A stretch of 64,000 nt of DNA from RPRB01 sp035519675 (lineage in GTDB: Bacteria > Myxococcota > Myxococcia > Myxococcales > Myxococcaceae): contig DATIWB010000041.1 in NCBI GenBank assembly GCA_035519675.1, positions 1-64,000 of the forward strand, in the 5' to 3' direction. Shown here one piece after another: positions 29,581-37,868 of this stretch. Within the stretch, counting starts at the first letter, position 1; the number at the start of each line of letters is the position of its first letter. The position numbers were made by a program, and so were the translations under genes. The notes beneath the pieces are model-generated. The model had not been told where the DNA came from and ran no database searches. It saw only the letters and a program-made list of their open reading frames with translations.

Positions 29581-30104
29581 GCGCAGTCGCGGCCGGGCCC
29601 CTCGAGCGCTGGGTGGCCCGACCGGTCTTCTGGTGGACGGCGATGGCCATCCTGGTGGGTGGCCCGCTCGTCTCCGGCGTGCTCCGGCGTCCACCTGCGC
29701 CCCTGCCGGTGCTCGACCAAGTACCCCCCACCGGGAAGGGGCGGCTGGTGGTGTTCGCCGATCCAGCGTGCCCGGAATGCGTGGCGGCGACCGCCGAGGC
29801 GGCGCACTCCCTCGCCCGTCACCTGCGGTCCATCCGGCAGGGGTTCGACCTGGAGTGGATCGCCCTCGGCCATGGACCCGTGCCCGTCGCCCGACTGGGA
29901 CCGGGGGTCCTGGTCGATGACCCCGAGCGCGCGGCGGCACTGGTGTCGCTCCTTGGCCGCCGGCCGGAGCAGCTGGAGCTCCGGCGTGGCGCGCGCGGGG
30001 TGCTGATCGATGCTCGCGGGCGGGTGCGCGCATTGCCGGTGCTCGGCGAGCCACCCGGCCAGGTGCTCCTACCGGCCATCACCCAGGTGGTGAACGGGCG
30101 ATGA
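29577..30104 (+). CDS. membrane-anchored protein with Cys-X2-Cys, thioredoxin/SCO-like
   Basis: 175 residues from GTG at 29577, overlapping the previous stop (GTGA). One transmembrane helix (~17-36, VFWWTAMAILVGGPLVSGVL) is followed by a periplasmic domain that begins GKGRLVVFADPACPECVAA, a thioredoxin-fold opening strand with Cys65-Pro-Glu-Cys68. The rest has thioredoxin-like strands and helices (FDLEWIALGHGPVP, ARGVLIDARGRVRALP). SCO proteins that build the CuA centre of cytochrome oxidase have a Cys-X3-Cys, so this is not a standard SCO; a thiol-disulfide or copper role for the oxidase is inferred from location. Confidence 0.55.
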   Translation: MSAVAAGPLERWVARPVFWWTAMAILVGGPLVSGVLRRPPAPLPVLDQVPPTGKGRLVVFADPACPECVAATAEAAHSLARHLRSIRQGFDLEWIALGHGPVPVARLGPGVLVDDPERAAALVSLLGRRPEQLELRRGARGVLIDARGRVRALPVLGEPPGQVLLPAITQVVNGR

Positions 30105-30224
30105 CGGGCTGCCGGCGGCGTTCCCTCCGTTGATTGAACAAGCAAGGAAGGTGGCTCTACACACCCCGTTCATCGGATCGTCTCTCGACAACGCGGCGCG
30201 CCGTGAGAATCAGTTGTTTGGCAT

Positions 30225-30234
30225 TTCCCGGGAA
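30225..30234. promoter_or_regulatory. palindrome TTCCCGGGAA in an AT-richer intergenic gap
   Basis: A perfect 10-bp palindrome lies 69 bp before the outer-membrane cytochrome gene, in a 198-bp gap (30105-30302) that is distinctly richer in A/T than its surroundings. The gap also holds TTGATTGAACAAGCAA near 30132. These look like promoter/operator sequence for the oxidase genes, but no regulator is assigned. Confidence 0.35.
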
Positions 30235-30302
30235 TTGCTCTTTTAGTTGCGCGCGCAATGGAAGCCGCCCGCAGCTCCGGCGGCTCGCGGGAGGAGGGTG
30301 GC

Positions 30303-31622
30303 ATGAAGGTGCGCGTCCTCGTCGTCGCCGCTGCCGCACTGGCGGTGCTGCTGCCCGGTCCAGCGCAGGCCATCCCGGCCTTCGCTCGGAAGTACAACGT
30401 GGCCTGCAGCACCTGCCACGAGGCCTGGCCCAAGCTCAACGATTTCGGCCAGCTCTTCCGGGACAACGGCTACCGGATGAACCGCGGCAAGGACAATCCC
30501 ACCGAGCAGCCCGGGGCGTACTGGCCGATCGCCATGCGGACCACCGTGGGGTACCAGTACGCGGAGCAGGAGGGAGTCCCGGTGGATCAGCCGCCGGGGA
30601 CCACCACCACCAAGAACGGAACCTTCGGGTTCGCGGGCCTGGACATCCTCACCGCCGGGGCGCTGGGGGAGCAGTTCAGCTGGCTGGTGGTCTACACCCC
30701 GGGTCTGGGCAGCGCCGGATTCGGGACCGGACCCTCCGACGGCGACCTCGAGTCGGCGTTCGTCGGCTACCACCGCATCTTCGGAACACCGTTCCTCAAC
30801 GTCCGGGTGGGAAAACACGCGCCCGACCTACCCGTCGACGAGCACCGGATCCTCACCCTCACTCAGGGCTACAACGTCTACCACTTCCACCCCCAGGGGA
30901 GCGCCGCGACCTTCGAGCCGGGGAGCAATCAAGCAGGGGTCGAGATCTACGGCCACTCGGAGCTCGACGCGCTGCGCTACTCCGTCTCGGTCATGACCGA
31001 GAACGACGCGATCTTCTCCAAGAACTGGGTCAGCTCGCCGGTGGTCTGGGGCCGCCTCTCGGGAAAGGTGCTGCTCAACAACGGGATTCTCCCCGAGGTG
31101 AAGGGAGGGGTGTTCGGCTCCGCCGGGTGGCACCCGGTGCAGGCTCTCACCCAGACCGATCCGGCGACCGGAGAGCCGGTGCCGGTCAGCGGAGCGGCCT
31201 ACTCCAACCAGCCGTATCAAAAGTACGGAGCCGACCTGCACCTGCTCTTCTTCAGCAACGTGAACCCCCTGGACATCACCGGGGTCATCATGTTCGGCAA
31301 CGAGGACCAGGCGCTGATCACCGACGGAGTGCGCTCCGCGCAGTGGATCGGTGGGTTCGTCGAGATCAACTGGGTCCCCACCTTCAACTGGGCAATCATC
31401 GGCCGCTGGGAGCGGATCAGAACCACCCAGGCCGGCTCGGACACCTTGCCCCAGAACGAGGGTGACCTCACCGCCCTGACACTCGGGGTCCGTTACACGG
31501 TCGAGTTCTCGAATCGGATGGCAGCGACCGTGCTCCTCGAGGGGAGCCAGGTGACCACCACCGTCTCCGGCACCAAGCCCAAGGGCAGCACGGTGCTCGC
31601 CGGGATCGACTTCGCCTTCTGA
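30303..31622 (+). CDS. outer-membrane barrel-like protein with a c-type heme motif
   Basis: 439 residues. ATG at 30303 follows a strong GGGAGGAGG site; the next upstream ATG lies 15 codons earlier and is less likely. A signal peptide (MKVRVLVVAAAALAVLLPGPAQA) leads to an N-terminal heme motif Cys35-Ser-Thr-Cys38-His39 in YNVACSTCHEAWPKLNDFG. The remaining ~390 residues are barrel-like strands (FSWLVVYTPGLGS, ALRYSVSVMTEND, ITGVIMFGNEDQAL, WVPTFNWAIIGRWE) that end in Phe (VLAGIDFAF). This type, a single heme at the mouth of a porin-like barrel, occurs in deltaproteobacteria with unclear function. It precedes a diheme cytochrome and the oxidase. Confidence 0.75.
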   Translation: MKVRVLVVAAAALAVLLPGPAQAIPAFARKYNVACSTCHEAWPKLNDFGQLFRDNGYRMNRGKDNPTEQPGAYWPIAMRTTVGYQYAEQEGVPVDQPPGTTTTKNGTFGFAGLDILTAGALGEQFSWLVVYTPGLGSAGFGTGPSDGDLESAFVGYHRIFGTPFLNVRVGKHAPDLPVDEHRILTLTQGYNVYHFHPQGSAATFEPGSNQAGVEIYGHSELDALRYSVSVMTENDAIFSKNWVSSPVVWGRLSGKVLLNNGILPEVKGGVFGSAGWHPVQALTQTDPATGEPVPVSGAAYSNQPYQKYGADLHLLFFSNVNPLDITGVIMFGNEDQALITDGVRSAQWIGGFVEINWVPTFNWAIIGRWERIRTTQAGSDTLPQNEGDLTALTLGVRYTVEFSNRMAATVLLEGSQVTTTVSGTKPKGSTVLAGIDFAF

Positions 31623-31639
31623 ACGGAGGAACCGCGCGC

Positions 31640-32404
31640 ATGGCCCCGCTCCGACCCGTCCTCCTCGCCGCACTTGGCCTCTTGGCGGTGGTTCTCTCCG
31701 CCGCCGACCAGGGCGCCGACGCCGATCGGCCCCCGGTTCCCATCGACCAGGGGCTCGCCGCGCGTGGCAAGCCGCTGTACGAGCGCTTCTGCATCAGCTG
31801 CCACGGCCCGCAGGGTGATGGCCACGGCTACGCGGCGCAGTGGCTGGATCCGATGCCCCGGGACTTCACCTCGGGGATCTTCAAGTGCAGGTCCACGCCC
31901 AGCGGCACCCTGCCGACCGATGACGACCTGATGCGCACGCTGCGCGTCGGCGTCTACCACACCTACATGCCGCCCTGGGCGGTGCTGGGCGACTGGGACC
32001 TCCGGGCCCTGGCCGAGTACATCAAGACCTTCTCCCCCAAGTGGAAGGAGGAGGCGCCCGGGCAGCCCATCGCCATTCCGCCTCCGCCCCCCGACGACGA
32101 GGCCTCGCGCAAGCGCGGCGCGGTGGTGTGGACCAACAACCAGTGCGCCAAGTGCCACGGCAACAAGGGGAAGGGCGATGGGCTCTCGGTGCCGACCCTG
32201 ATGGACGACTGGGGCCACCACATCGCGCCCTTCGACTTCACCAGCAGCGACGCCCGGAAGTGCGGAAACACCGACACCGACCTCTACCGGACGTTCATGA
32301 CCGGGGTGAACGGGACGCCGATGCCCTCCTTCGCCGACAGCCTGAAGCCCCAGGAGGCCTGGGACCTGGTCCACTTCCTTCACACCCTCCGGCAGCCGGA
32401 CTGA
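31640..32404 (+). CDS. diheme cytochrome c
   Basis: 254 residues with a signal peptide (to about residue 22) and two heme motifs, Cys51-Ile-Ser-Cys-His55 and CAKCH near residue 170. The distal Met ligands are probably in HTYMPPW and GTPMPSF, one after each heme. ATG at 31640 has GGAGGA ten bases upstream. It lies 17 bp after the outer-membrane cytochrome gene and 15 bp before oxidase subunit III. It is likely a periplasmic electron carrier for the oxidase encoded next to it. Confidence 0.88.
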   Translation: MAPLRPVLLAALGLLAVVLSAADQGADADRPPVPIDQGLAARGKPLYERFCISCHGPQGDGHGYAAQWLDPMPRDFTSGIFKCRSTPSGTLPTDDDLMRTLRVGVYHTYMPPWAVLGDWDLRALAEYIKTFSPKWKEEAPGQPIAIPPPPPDDEASRKRGAVVWTNNQCAKCHGNKGKGDGLSVPTLMDDWGHHIAPFDFTSSDARKCGNTDTDLYRTFMTGVNGTPMPSFADSLKPQEAWDLVHFLHTLRQPD

Positions 32405-32419
32405 GGCGGCGCCGTCGCG

Positions 32420-33061
32420 ATGACCACCGCCGCCGAGCAGGTCCACCCGCAGATCACCGCCGGCTGGCCGCGCGACGCCCAGTTCGGGAAGGCCACTCCC
32501 GCCAAGCTGGCGATGTGGATCTTCCTGCTGTCAGACCTCCTCTCGTTCGCCGGGCTGCTCCTGGCCTATGGCATCCTCCGGGCCGGGAGCGCGGTGTGGA
32601 GGCACCCCGGCGAGCCGGCGCTGAACATCCCCTTCACCTGCCTCCTCACCCTGGTGCTGATCGCCTCCAGCATCAGCGTGATCGTCGCCCATGACGCCGC
32701 GCAGGACGGCGATCGCCGCCGGACCGTGCGCTGGCTGGGCATCACCGCGCTCGGCGGGCTGCTGTTCCTGACCGGTCAGTATGCGGAGTGGATCGGGATC
32801 CTTCACCCGGGGCTGATGCACGAGGGGCTGGTCTTCGGGAGGTCGGCGTACGCGAGCACCTTCTACGTCATCACCGGCTTCCACGGCCTGCACGTCACCG
32901 CCGGGGTCATCTACCTGCTGGTGGTGCTCGCCCGGACCGCTCGGGGCGTTTCCCGGGCCAGTGAGGTGGAGCTGACCGCGCTCTTCTGGCACTTCGTGGA
33001 CCTGGTCTGGAACCTGGTCTTCGTTCTGGTCTACCTCATCCCGACGGGGGTGCCAGGATGA
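32420..33061 (+). CDS. ctaE: cytochrome c oxidase subunit III
   Basis: 213 residues with five hydrophobic helices. The pattern AMWIFLLSDLLSFAGLLLAY and the later FYVITGFHGLHVTAGVIYLL and ALFWHFVDLVWNLVFVLVYL are characteristic of heme-copper oxidase subunit III. It overlaps the subunit IV gene by 4 bp (ATGA). Subunit III has no redox cofactor and stabilises the proton-pumping core. A second III-like gene lies after subunit I. Confidence 0.92.
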   Translation: MTTAAEQVHPQITAGWPRDAQFGKATPAKLAMWIFLLSDLLSFAGLLLAYGILRAGSAVWRHPGEPALNIPFTCLLTLVLIASSISVIVAHDAAQDGDRRRTVRWLGITALGGLLFLTGQYAEWIGILHPGLMHEGLVFGRSAYASTFYVITGFHGLHVTAGVIYLLVVLARTARGVSRASEVELTALFWHFVDLVWNLVFVLVYLIPTGVPG

Positions 33062-33354
33062 GCACCGCCGCCACGGTCCAGCGCAGGACCCGCGAGTACC
33101 TCTCGATGCTGGGGGTCATGGTGGCGCTCACCGTGCTCGAGGTGGCGGTCGCCTTCGTCCCGGGCCACGCCCGCTGGACGGTGGTGCTGCTCCTCGCCCT
33201 GGCGCTGGCCCAGGCGGTCTATTTCGCGCTCTACACCATGCACCTCTCGCGGGAGACGATCGCCCTGCGCCGGATGGCCGCCGGTCCGGGGTTGATCGCC
33301 GCGCTCTACGCCCTGGTGCTGATCTCCGAGGCGGCCTGGAGGCACTTCACGTGA
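33058..33354 (+). CDS. cytochrome c oxidase subunit IV-type (prokaryotic CtaF/CyoD-like)
   Basis: 98 residues with three hydrophobic helices (LSMLGVMVALTVLEVAVAF, WTVVLLLALALAQAVYFALY, GLIAALYALVLISEA). The sequence FALYTMHLSRET is a typical conserved end of helix 2 in prokaryotic subunit IV proteins. Its start overlaps subunit III and its stop overlaps the small ORF that follows, so translation is coupled along the operon. Confidence 0.82.
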   Translation: MSTAATVQRRTREYLSMLGVMVALTVLEVAVAFVPGHARWTVVLLLALALAQAVYFALYTMHLSRETIALRRMAAGPGLIAALYALVLISEAAWRHFT

Positions 33355-33515
33355 GCGCGCTGCATCTGCTGCTGCTCGCCTGTCCTGCCTGCGCGCGCAA
33401 CGCCGCCTCGCCCGGGGTGGCGGTGCTCCTGCCCGCATTGCTCGGGACCCCATTCCTGGTGGCCGGCGCGGTCATCCTCGGCATCCGAAAGGTGTCCGGA
33501 GGAGGGCGACCGTGA
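33351..33515 (+). CDS. 54-residue membrane protein in the oxidase operon
   Basis: A short frame (GTG 33351 to TGA 33513-33515) that fills the gap between subunit IV and subunit II. It overlaps both by 4 bp (GTGA at each end), the same coupling seen at several other junctions in this operon. The protein opens MSALHLLLLACPACARNAA and has a hydrophobic helix (VAVLLPALLGTPFLVAGAVILGI) followed by a basic tail. The pattern Cys-Pro-Ala-Cys near the N-terminus could bind metal. It is not a recognised subunit. Its perfect tiling between genes is the main evidence. Confidence 0.7.
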   Translation: MSALHLLLLACPACARNAASPGVAVLLPALLGTPFLVAGAVILGIRKVSGGGRP

Positions 33516-34297
33516 ACCTGCCTCTCCTGCTGGCTGGCCCGCTCGGCGTGGGGCTCCCGGTGGACGCCTCGAAAGAGGGTTGGCGGATCGACGAGATGAT
33601 CATCGTCACCTCCCTCTTCGTGGGGCTGATCTTCCTGATCATGGTGGTGTGGATGGTCTGGTCCATCCTCCGCTATGGCCCCGAGCACGAGGCGGTGTTC
33701 GACCATGGCGCGCGCCGCAGCTCCTGGATCTGGACCGTCCTCGTCGCCTTGCTGATCTTCGTGGTGGTCGACGGAGACCTCTTGGTCCGCACCCTGATCG
33801 CGGTCAACCGAATCTACTGGAACTTCGAGTGGGCGGAGCAGCAAAGGAACGCGATCCGGGTGGAGGTCAACGCCCACCAGTGGGCCTGGTCCATCCGCTA
33901 TGCGGGACCGGACGGGAAGTTCAACACCGCCGACGACGTGGTCACCCTGAACGAGGTGGTGCTCCCGCTGGATGCGCCGGCCCTGTTCCAGGTCGGCTCG
34001 ACCGACGTGCTGCACAGCTTCAACGTGCCCAACATGCGGATGAAGGTGGACGCGGTGCCCGGCACCATCAACCGGATGTGGTTCACTCCGGCAAAGGTCG
34101 GGGACTACGAGATCGGCTGCGCGCAGCACTGCGGCGCCAACCACTACAAGATGCAGGGGATGGTGCACGTGGTCGAGCCGGCCCGCTTCCAGCAGTGGCT
34201 GGCCGCCGCCTCCGCCAACTCCCTCCAGGGCTACGACGCCCAGGACAACGGCGCCCACTGGGGCTGGGACTGGGCAGAGCACACGAGGCTCAGATGA
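33512..34297 (+). CDS. ctaC: cytochrome c oxidase subunit II
   Basis: 261 residues from GTG at 33512. Two helices (~30-50, DEMIIVTSLFVGLIFLIMVV; ~72-92, WIWTVLVALLIFVVV) hold it in the membrane. The periplasmic cupredoxin domain has the CuA set: His in STDVLHSF, then Cys-Ala-Gln-His-Cys-Gly-Ala-Asn-His with Met in YKMQG. Both CuA cysteines are there, so this accepts electrons from cytochrome c, not quinol. Unlike many subunit II proteins of this phylum it has no fused cytochrome c domain; separate diheme cytochromes flank the operon. Start and stop overlap both neighbours. Confidence 0.95.
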   Translation: MNLPLLLAGPLGVGLPVDASKEGWRIDEMIIVTSLFVGLIFLIMVVWMVWSILRYGPEHEAVFDHGARRSSWIWTVLVALLIFVVVDGDLLVRTLIAVNRIYWNFEWAEQQRNAIRVEVNAHQWAWSIRYAGPDGKFNTADDVVTLNEVVLPLDAPALFQVGSTDVLHSFNVPNMRMKVDAVPGTINRMWFTPAKVGDYEIGCAQHCGANHYKMQGMVHVVEPARFQQWLAAASANSLQGYDAQDNGAHWGWDWAEHTRLR

Positions 34298-36099
34298 TCG
34301 CCGAGGAGCACCTGGATCGTGAGGCGCTGGAGCTGGCCGAGGCGCTCCAGCCCATCCACCACCCGCCGGAGACCTTTTTCCGCAAGTACATCTGGTCTCT
34401 CGATCACAAGGTCATCGCCAAGCAGTACCTCTGGGCCGGGCTGATCTTCCTCCTGGTGGGCGGCATGCTGGCCATGCTGATCCGCTGGCAGTGGGCCTTC
34501 CCCGGTCGGCCAGTGCCCGTCCTGGGGAAGATCTTCCTCGGCGACTCCGGAGGGGTGATCGGCCCCGCCCAGTACATGCAGGTCTTCACCATGCATGGGC
34601 TGATCATGATCTTCTTCGCCATCACCCCGATCCTGATCGGCGCGTTCGGGAACTTCTGCATCCCGCTGCTGATCGGCGCCCGCGACATGGCCTTCCCCTG
34701 GCTGAACGCGCTGTCCTTCTGGGTCTTCGCCCTCTCGCTCTGCCTGGTGGTGGGGTCGTTCCTCGGTGACCTCGGCGCGGCCGGGGCCGGCTGGACCACC
34801 TACCCGCCGCTGTCCACCAACCTCGGGACGCCGGGGAGCGGTCAGACGCTGATGGTCGCCGCGGTCTTCGTCACCGGCGTGTCGTCGATCATGGGGGGGA
34901 TCAACTACATCACCACCACCATCCGGCTGCGCGCGCCCGGGATGAGCTACCTCCGGATGCCGCTCACGGTCTGGGGGCTGTTCCTCACCGCGGTGCTCAA
35001 CGTGCTCTTCGTCCCGGTGCTGGGCTCGGCGGCGCTCCTGCTCCTCCTCGACCGGGTGTTCGGGACCCAGTTCTACCTGGCGGGGCTGGCGACGCAGGGA
35101 GGAGGAGATCCCATCCTCTTCCAGCACCTGTTCTGGATCTTCGGCCACCCCGAGGTCTACATCCTCATCCTTCCGGCCTGGGGGATCGTCGGCGACCTGG
35201 TGGCCTACTTCAGCCGCAAGCCGGCGAACTGGTACCTGGGCTCGGTGCTGGCGATGACCGCGGTCACCGTGCTGAGCGCGGTGGTCTACGGCCACCACAT
35301 GTTCATGACCGGGATCAACCCGTTGCTCGGGCAAGGGTTCATGGTCCTGACGCTGATCATCAGCATCCCCGCCGAGCTGCTCTTCCTCAACTGGCTGCGC
35401 ACCATCTGGAAGGGGTCGATCCGGCTCACCACCCCGATGCTCTTCGCGCTGGGGATGGTGTTCGTCTTCGGGCTCGGCGGCCTGACCGGGCTGTACCTGG
35501 GAGCGGTGGCCCCGGACTTCTACCTCCACGACACCATGTTCGTGGTGGGGCACTTCCACTACACGATGGCCGCGGCCTCGTTCCTGGCCAGCTTCGCCGC
35601 GCTCTACTTCTGGTTCCCCAAGATGTTCGGCCGGTCGATGAGCGAGCCGCTGGGGAAGGCGCACTTCTGGATCAGCGTGGTGGGCATCACCCTGGTCTTC
35701 GGGGGGCAGCTGCTCGCCGGCTACTCCGGACAGCACCGGCGACTGTACGACCCGTTCGTCTACCAGTACCTCCAGCCGCTCCGCGCCCTGAACCGGTACA
35801 CCAGCTACGCCGCGTTCGTGCTCTTTGCAGGGCAGCTCTTCTTCGTCTGGAACTTCTTCCACTCGATGTTCCGTGGCCCCAAGGCCGAGGCCAACCCCTG
35901 GAAGGTGGGCACGCTGGAGTGGTCCATCCCCTCGCCTCCGCCGATGCACAATTTCGACCACCTCCCCATCGTGCGCCGGGGGCCGCACGAGCTCTCCAGC
36001 CCCGAGGTCCGCAAGCGCCTGGGGCGCGACTGGATCGGCCAGGCGGAGGTCCTGCCGGACGAGCGCGATGTTCCTGCGGCGGCGCCGGCGCGCGGATGA
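34294..36099 (+). CDS. ctaD: cytochrome c oxidase subunit I (A-type heme-copper oxidase)
   Basis: 601 residues, 12 or more helices, from ATG at 34294, which overlaps subunit II (ATGA). All metal ligands are visible: His in FTMHGLIMIFF (low-spin heme), GHPEVYILILP with the CuB His and cross-linked Tyr, the GHHMF pair, and VVGHFHYTMA carrying the two heme ligands. The Glu in GHPEV marks an A1-type D-channel enzyme. It reduces O2 to water at the cytoplasmic membrane and pumps protons. The C-terminus extends ~60 residues after the last helix. Confidence 0.96.
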   Translation: MIAEEHLDREALELAEALQPIHHPPETFFRKYIWSLDHKVIAKQYLWAGLIFLLVGGMLAMLIRWQWAFPGRPVPVLGKIFLGDSGGVIGPAQYMQVFTMHGLIMIFFAITPILIGAFGNFCIPLLIGARDMAFPWLNALSFWVFALSLCLVVGSFLGDLGAAGAGWTTYPPLSTNLGTPGSGQTLMVAAVFVTGVSSIMGGINYITTTIRLRAPGMSYLRMPLTVWGLFLTAVLNVLFVPVLGSAALLLLLDRVFGTQFYLAGLATQGGGDPILFQHLFWIFGHPEVYILILPAWGIVGDLVAYFSRKPANWYLGSVLAMTAVTVLSAVVYGHHMFMTGINPLLGQGFMVLTLIISIPAELLFLNWLRTIWKGSIRLTTPMLFALGMVFVFGLGGLTGLYLGAVAPDFYLHDTMFVVGHFHYTMAAASFLASFAALYFWFPKMFGRSMSEPLGKAHFWISVVGITLVFGGQLLAGYSGQHRRLYDPFVYQYLQPLRALNRYTSYAAFVLFAGQLFFVWNFFHSMFRGPKAEANPWKVGTLEWSIPSPPPMHNFDHLPIVRRGPHELSSPEVRKRLGRDWIGQAEVLPDERDVPAAAPARG

Positions 36100-36106
36100 G
36101 CGGACG

Positions 36107-36709
36107 ATGACCTCCGGCGTTCTCCTCTACCGGCCGCCCCACGCCCGCGACGAGGCGACCGCGCGGGTGGGGATGCTCGTCTTCCTCGGGAGCTGGGCGA
36201 TGATGTTCGCCGGGCTCTTCTTCGCGCTGGGCGTGGTGCGCTGGCGCAGCCCGATGTGGCCGCCGGACGAGGTGGGGCCTCTTCCGGTCCGGTGGGCCGG
36301 CTTGAACACCGTGCTCCTCCTCGGCTCGAGCGCGGCGCTGGAGATCGCGCTCCGGGCGGTCCGCAGCGCGCGGCTCGCTTCGATGCGCAACGCGCTCCGC
36401 GTGGCACTGGGCCTGGGGCTCGCCTTCCTCGCCAGCCAGGTGCTCCTCTTCCAGCGGATGGTGGACGCCGGGGTTCGCTGGGATGCGGGGGCGTTCGGAG
36501 GGGCGGTGTTCGGTCTGTGCGGCTTCCACGCACTGCACGCGGCGGTGGGCGTCGTCGGGCTGACGGCGGTGCTGGTGGCCGCGGCGCGGGAGGCACTGCA
36601 GCCGGCACGTCACCTCCGCCTCCGGCTCTGGACGCACTACTGGCACTTCGTGGGCGTGGTCTGGCTGATCCTCTTCCCGGCGATCTTCGCCGGCACGGGC
36701 GGGGGCTGA
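36107..36709 (+). CDS. second subunit III-like protein (heme-copper oxidase)
   Basis: 200 residues with five hydrophobic helices. The motifs GMLVFLGSWAMMFAGLFFAL, GFHALHAAVGVVGL and WTHYWHFVGVVWLILFPAIF match oxidase subunit III, as in the gene at 32420-33061, but the two are clearly different in sequence. ATG at 36107 lies 7 bp after subunit I. Having III-like genes at both ends of the core suggests an ancient duplication or use of the second as an assembly or alternative subunit. Confidence 0.75.
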   Translation: MTSGVLLYRPPHARDEATARVGMLVFLGSWAMMFAGLFFALGVVRWRSPMWPPDEVGPLPVRWAGLNTVLLLGSSAALEIALRAVRSARLASMRNALRVALGLGLAFLASQVLLFQRMVDAGVRWDAGAFGGAVFGLCGFHALHAAVGVVGLTAVLVAAAREALQPARHLRLRLWTHYWHFVGVVWLILFPAIFAGTGGG

Positions 36710-36712
36710 CCG

Positions 36713-37648
36713 ATGCGACATCTGACCGCGTGCCTGCTCGGGCTCGCTCTCGCGAGCTGCTCCAAGGACACCAGGCCCTTCAAGGCTCCCGTCAAGCTGG
36801 CGGGGAAGATGGTTGGTGCCGAGACACTGAACCTGGGCCGGACCGCCTACCTCCAGTATTGCCGGGCTTGCCACGGCGACGAGGGGAAGGGCGACGGGCC
36901 GTCCGCTCCGGGGCTCCGGCCTCCGCCGCGCAACTTCACCCAGGGGGAGTTCAAGTTCGCTGGAGTGCTCGACCAGAAGCTTCCCCGCGACGAGGACCTG
37001 GTTCGCATCGTCCGCGCCAACCTGCACGGCACTGCGATGCTCGGCTGGGACGTGCCGGACCGGGAGCTGAACGCCATCGTCCAGTACCTCAAGACGCTCT
37101 CCGATGCCTGGAAGGACGACGACGCGGTGGGAGAGCCCGTCGTTCCCGGTCCAGACCCGTGGGGGGCGGGCAAGGAGGCCGAGGCCATCGCCCGGGGCAA
37201 GCTCCTGTACCACGGCTTCGCGCAGTGCCTGAACTGCCACCCAGCGTACGCCACGCCGGTGGAGATCGACGCCGCCTCCCGGCAGCTCACCGGCCAGCCC
37301 AAGACGGACTTCCGCCCCGCCATGTTCCTGCCCGAGGTGAAGCCCAGCGACTACACCGCGTCGGACGGAAAGACGGTCCAGCTGCTCCCGCCCGACTTCC
37401 TGCTGAATCCGGTGCGATCCATCCAGCCGGGCACCGAGCTCACCGACCTGTACCGGATCCTCGTCGCCGGGGTGACGGGCGCGGCGATGCCCGCCTGGGA
37501 CCCACAGGTGATGCCGGAGAAGGAACGGGACGTCTGGGCCCTCGCCTACTACGTGCGTTCGCTGATGCGGATGCGGGGCACCGAGCAGGCGCTGGCGTTC
37601 AAGGTCCAGCTGGCCACCTCGGCGCCCCACCCCCGGGGACCCGAGTAG
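36713..37648 (+). CDS. diheme cytochrome c lipoprotein
   Basis: 311 residues. The lipobox LASC (Cys16) predicts a lipid anchor. Heme motifs are Cys50-Arg-Ala-Cys-His54 (YLQYCRACHGDEGKGDG) and CLNCH near residue 172. The first half carries a Met-containing GTAMLGW and the second GAAMPAW, likely heme axial ligands. It is 3 bp after the second subunit III-like gene. It probably docks at the membrane and passes electrons to CuA of subunit II, but which of the two diheme cytochromes does so cannot be told. Confidence 0.85.
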   Translation: MRHLTACLLGLALASCSKDTRPFKAPVKLAGKMVGAETLNLGRTAYLQYCRACHGDEGKGDGPSAPGLRPPPRNFTQGEFKFAGVLDQKLPRDEDLVRIVRANLHGTAMLGWDVPDRELNAIVQYLKTLSDAWKDDDAVGEPVVPGPDPWGAGKEAEAIARGKLLYHGFAQCLNCHPAYATPVEIDAASRQLTGQPKTDFRPAMFLPEVKPSDYTASDGKTVQLLPPDFLLNPVRSIQPGTELTDLYRILVAGVTGAAMPAWDPQVMPEKERDVWALAYYVRSLMRMRGTEQALAFKVQLATSAPHPRGPE

Positions 37649-37652
37649 GGCA

Positions 37653-37868
37653 GTGGTCCGGCTCTCCACCGTTCATCGGGTGGTCATCAGCTCTGCCCTG
37701 GCGGTCTGCCTCGGGGTGGCCCTCTTCGGGCTCACCCGGCCGCAGGGGCCCTCGCGGGGAGACTGGCAGGCGCTGGGAGTGACCGGGCTGTCGGTGGCGA
37801 TCCTGCTGGGAAGCTATCTCGCCTGGTTCGTCGCCCGTCACCGGCCGGGCGAGTCGGACCGCCGCTGA
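37653..37868 (+). CDS. small two-helix membrane protein at the end of the oxidase operon
   Basis: 71 residues from GTG at 37653, five bases after the previous stop. Two hydrophobic helices (VVISSALAVCLGVALFGL; ALGVTGLSVAILLGSYLAWFV) are followed by a basic end. It may be a small oxidase-associated subunit. Its last 31 bp overlap the end of the convergent MarR gene. Confidence 0.6.
   Translation: MVRLSTVHRVVISSALAVCLGVALFGLTRPQGPSRGDWQALGVTGLSVAILLGSYLAWFVARHRPGESDRR

Noticed and set aside
30219..30238. Sigma-54-like TGGCAT...TTGC before the outer-membrane cytochrome gene
   Set aside because: The spacing between GG and GC is 15 bases instead of 10, so it does not fit a -24/-12 promoter.
33580..34293. 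Upstream part of the frame leading into oxidase subunit I
   Set aside because: It lies on top of subunit II in another frame; subunit I starts at ATG 34294 by its 4-bp overlap and by family length.
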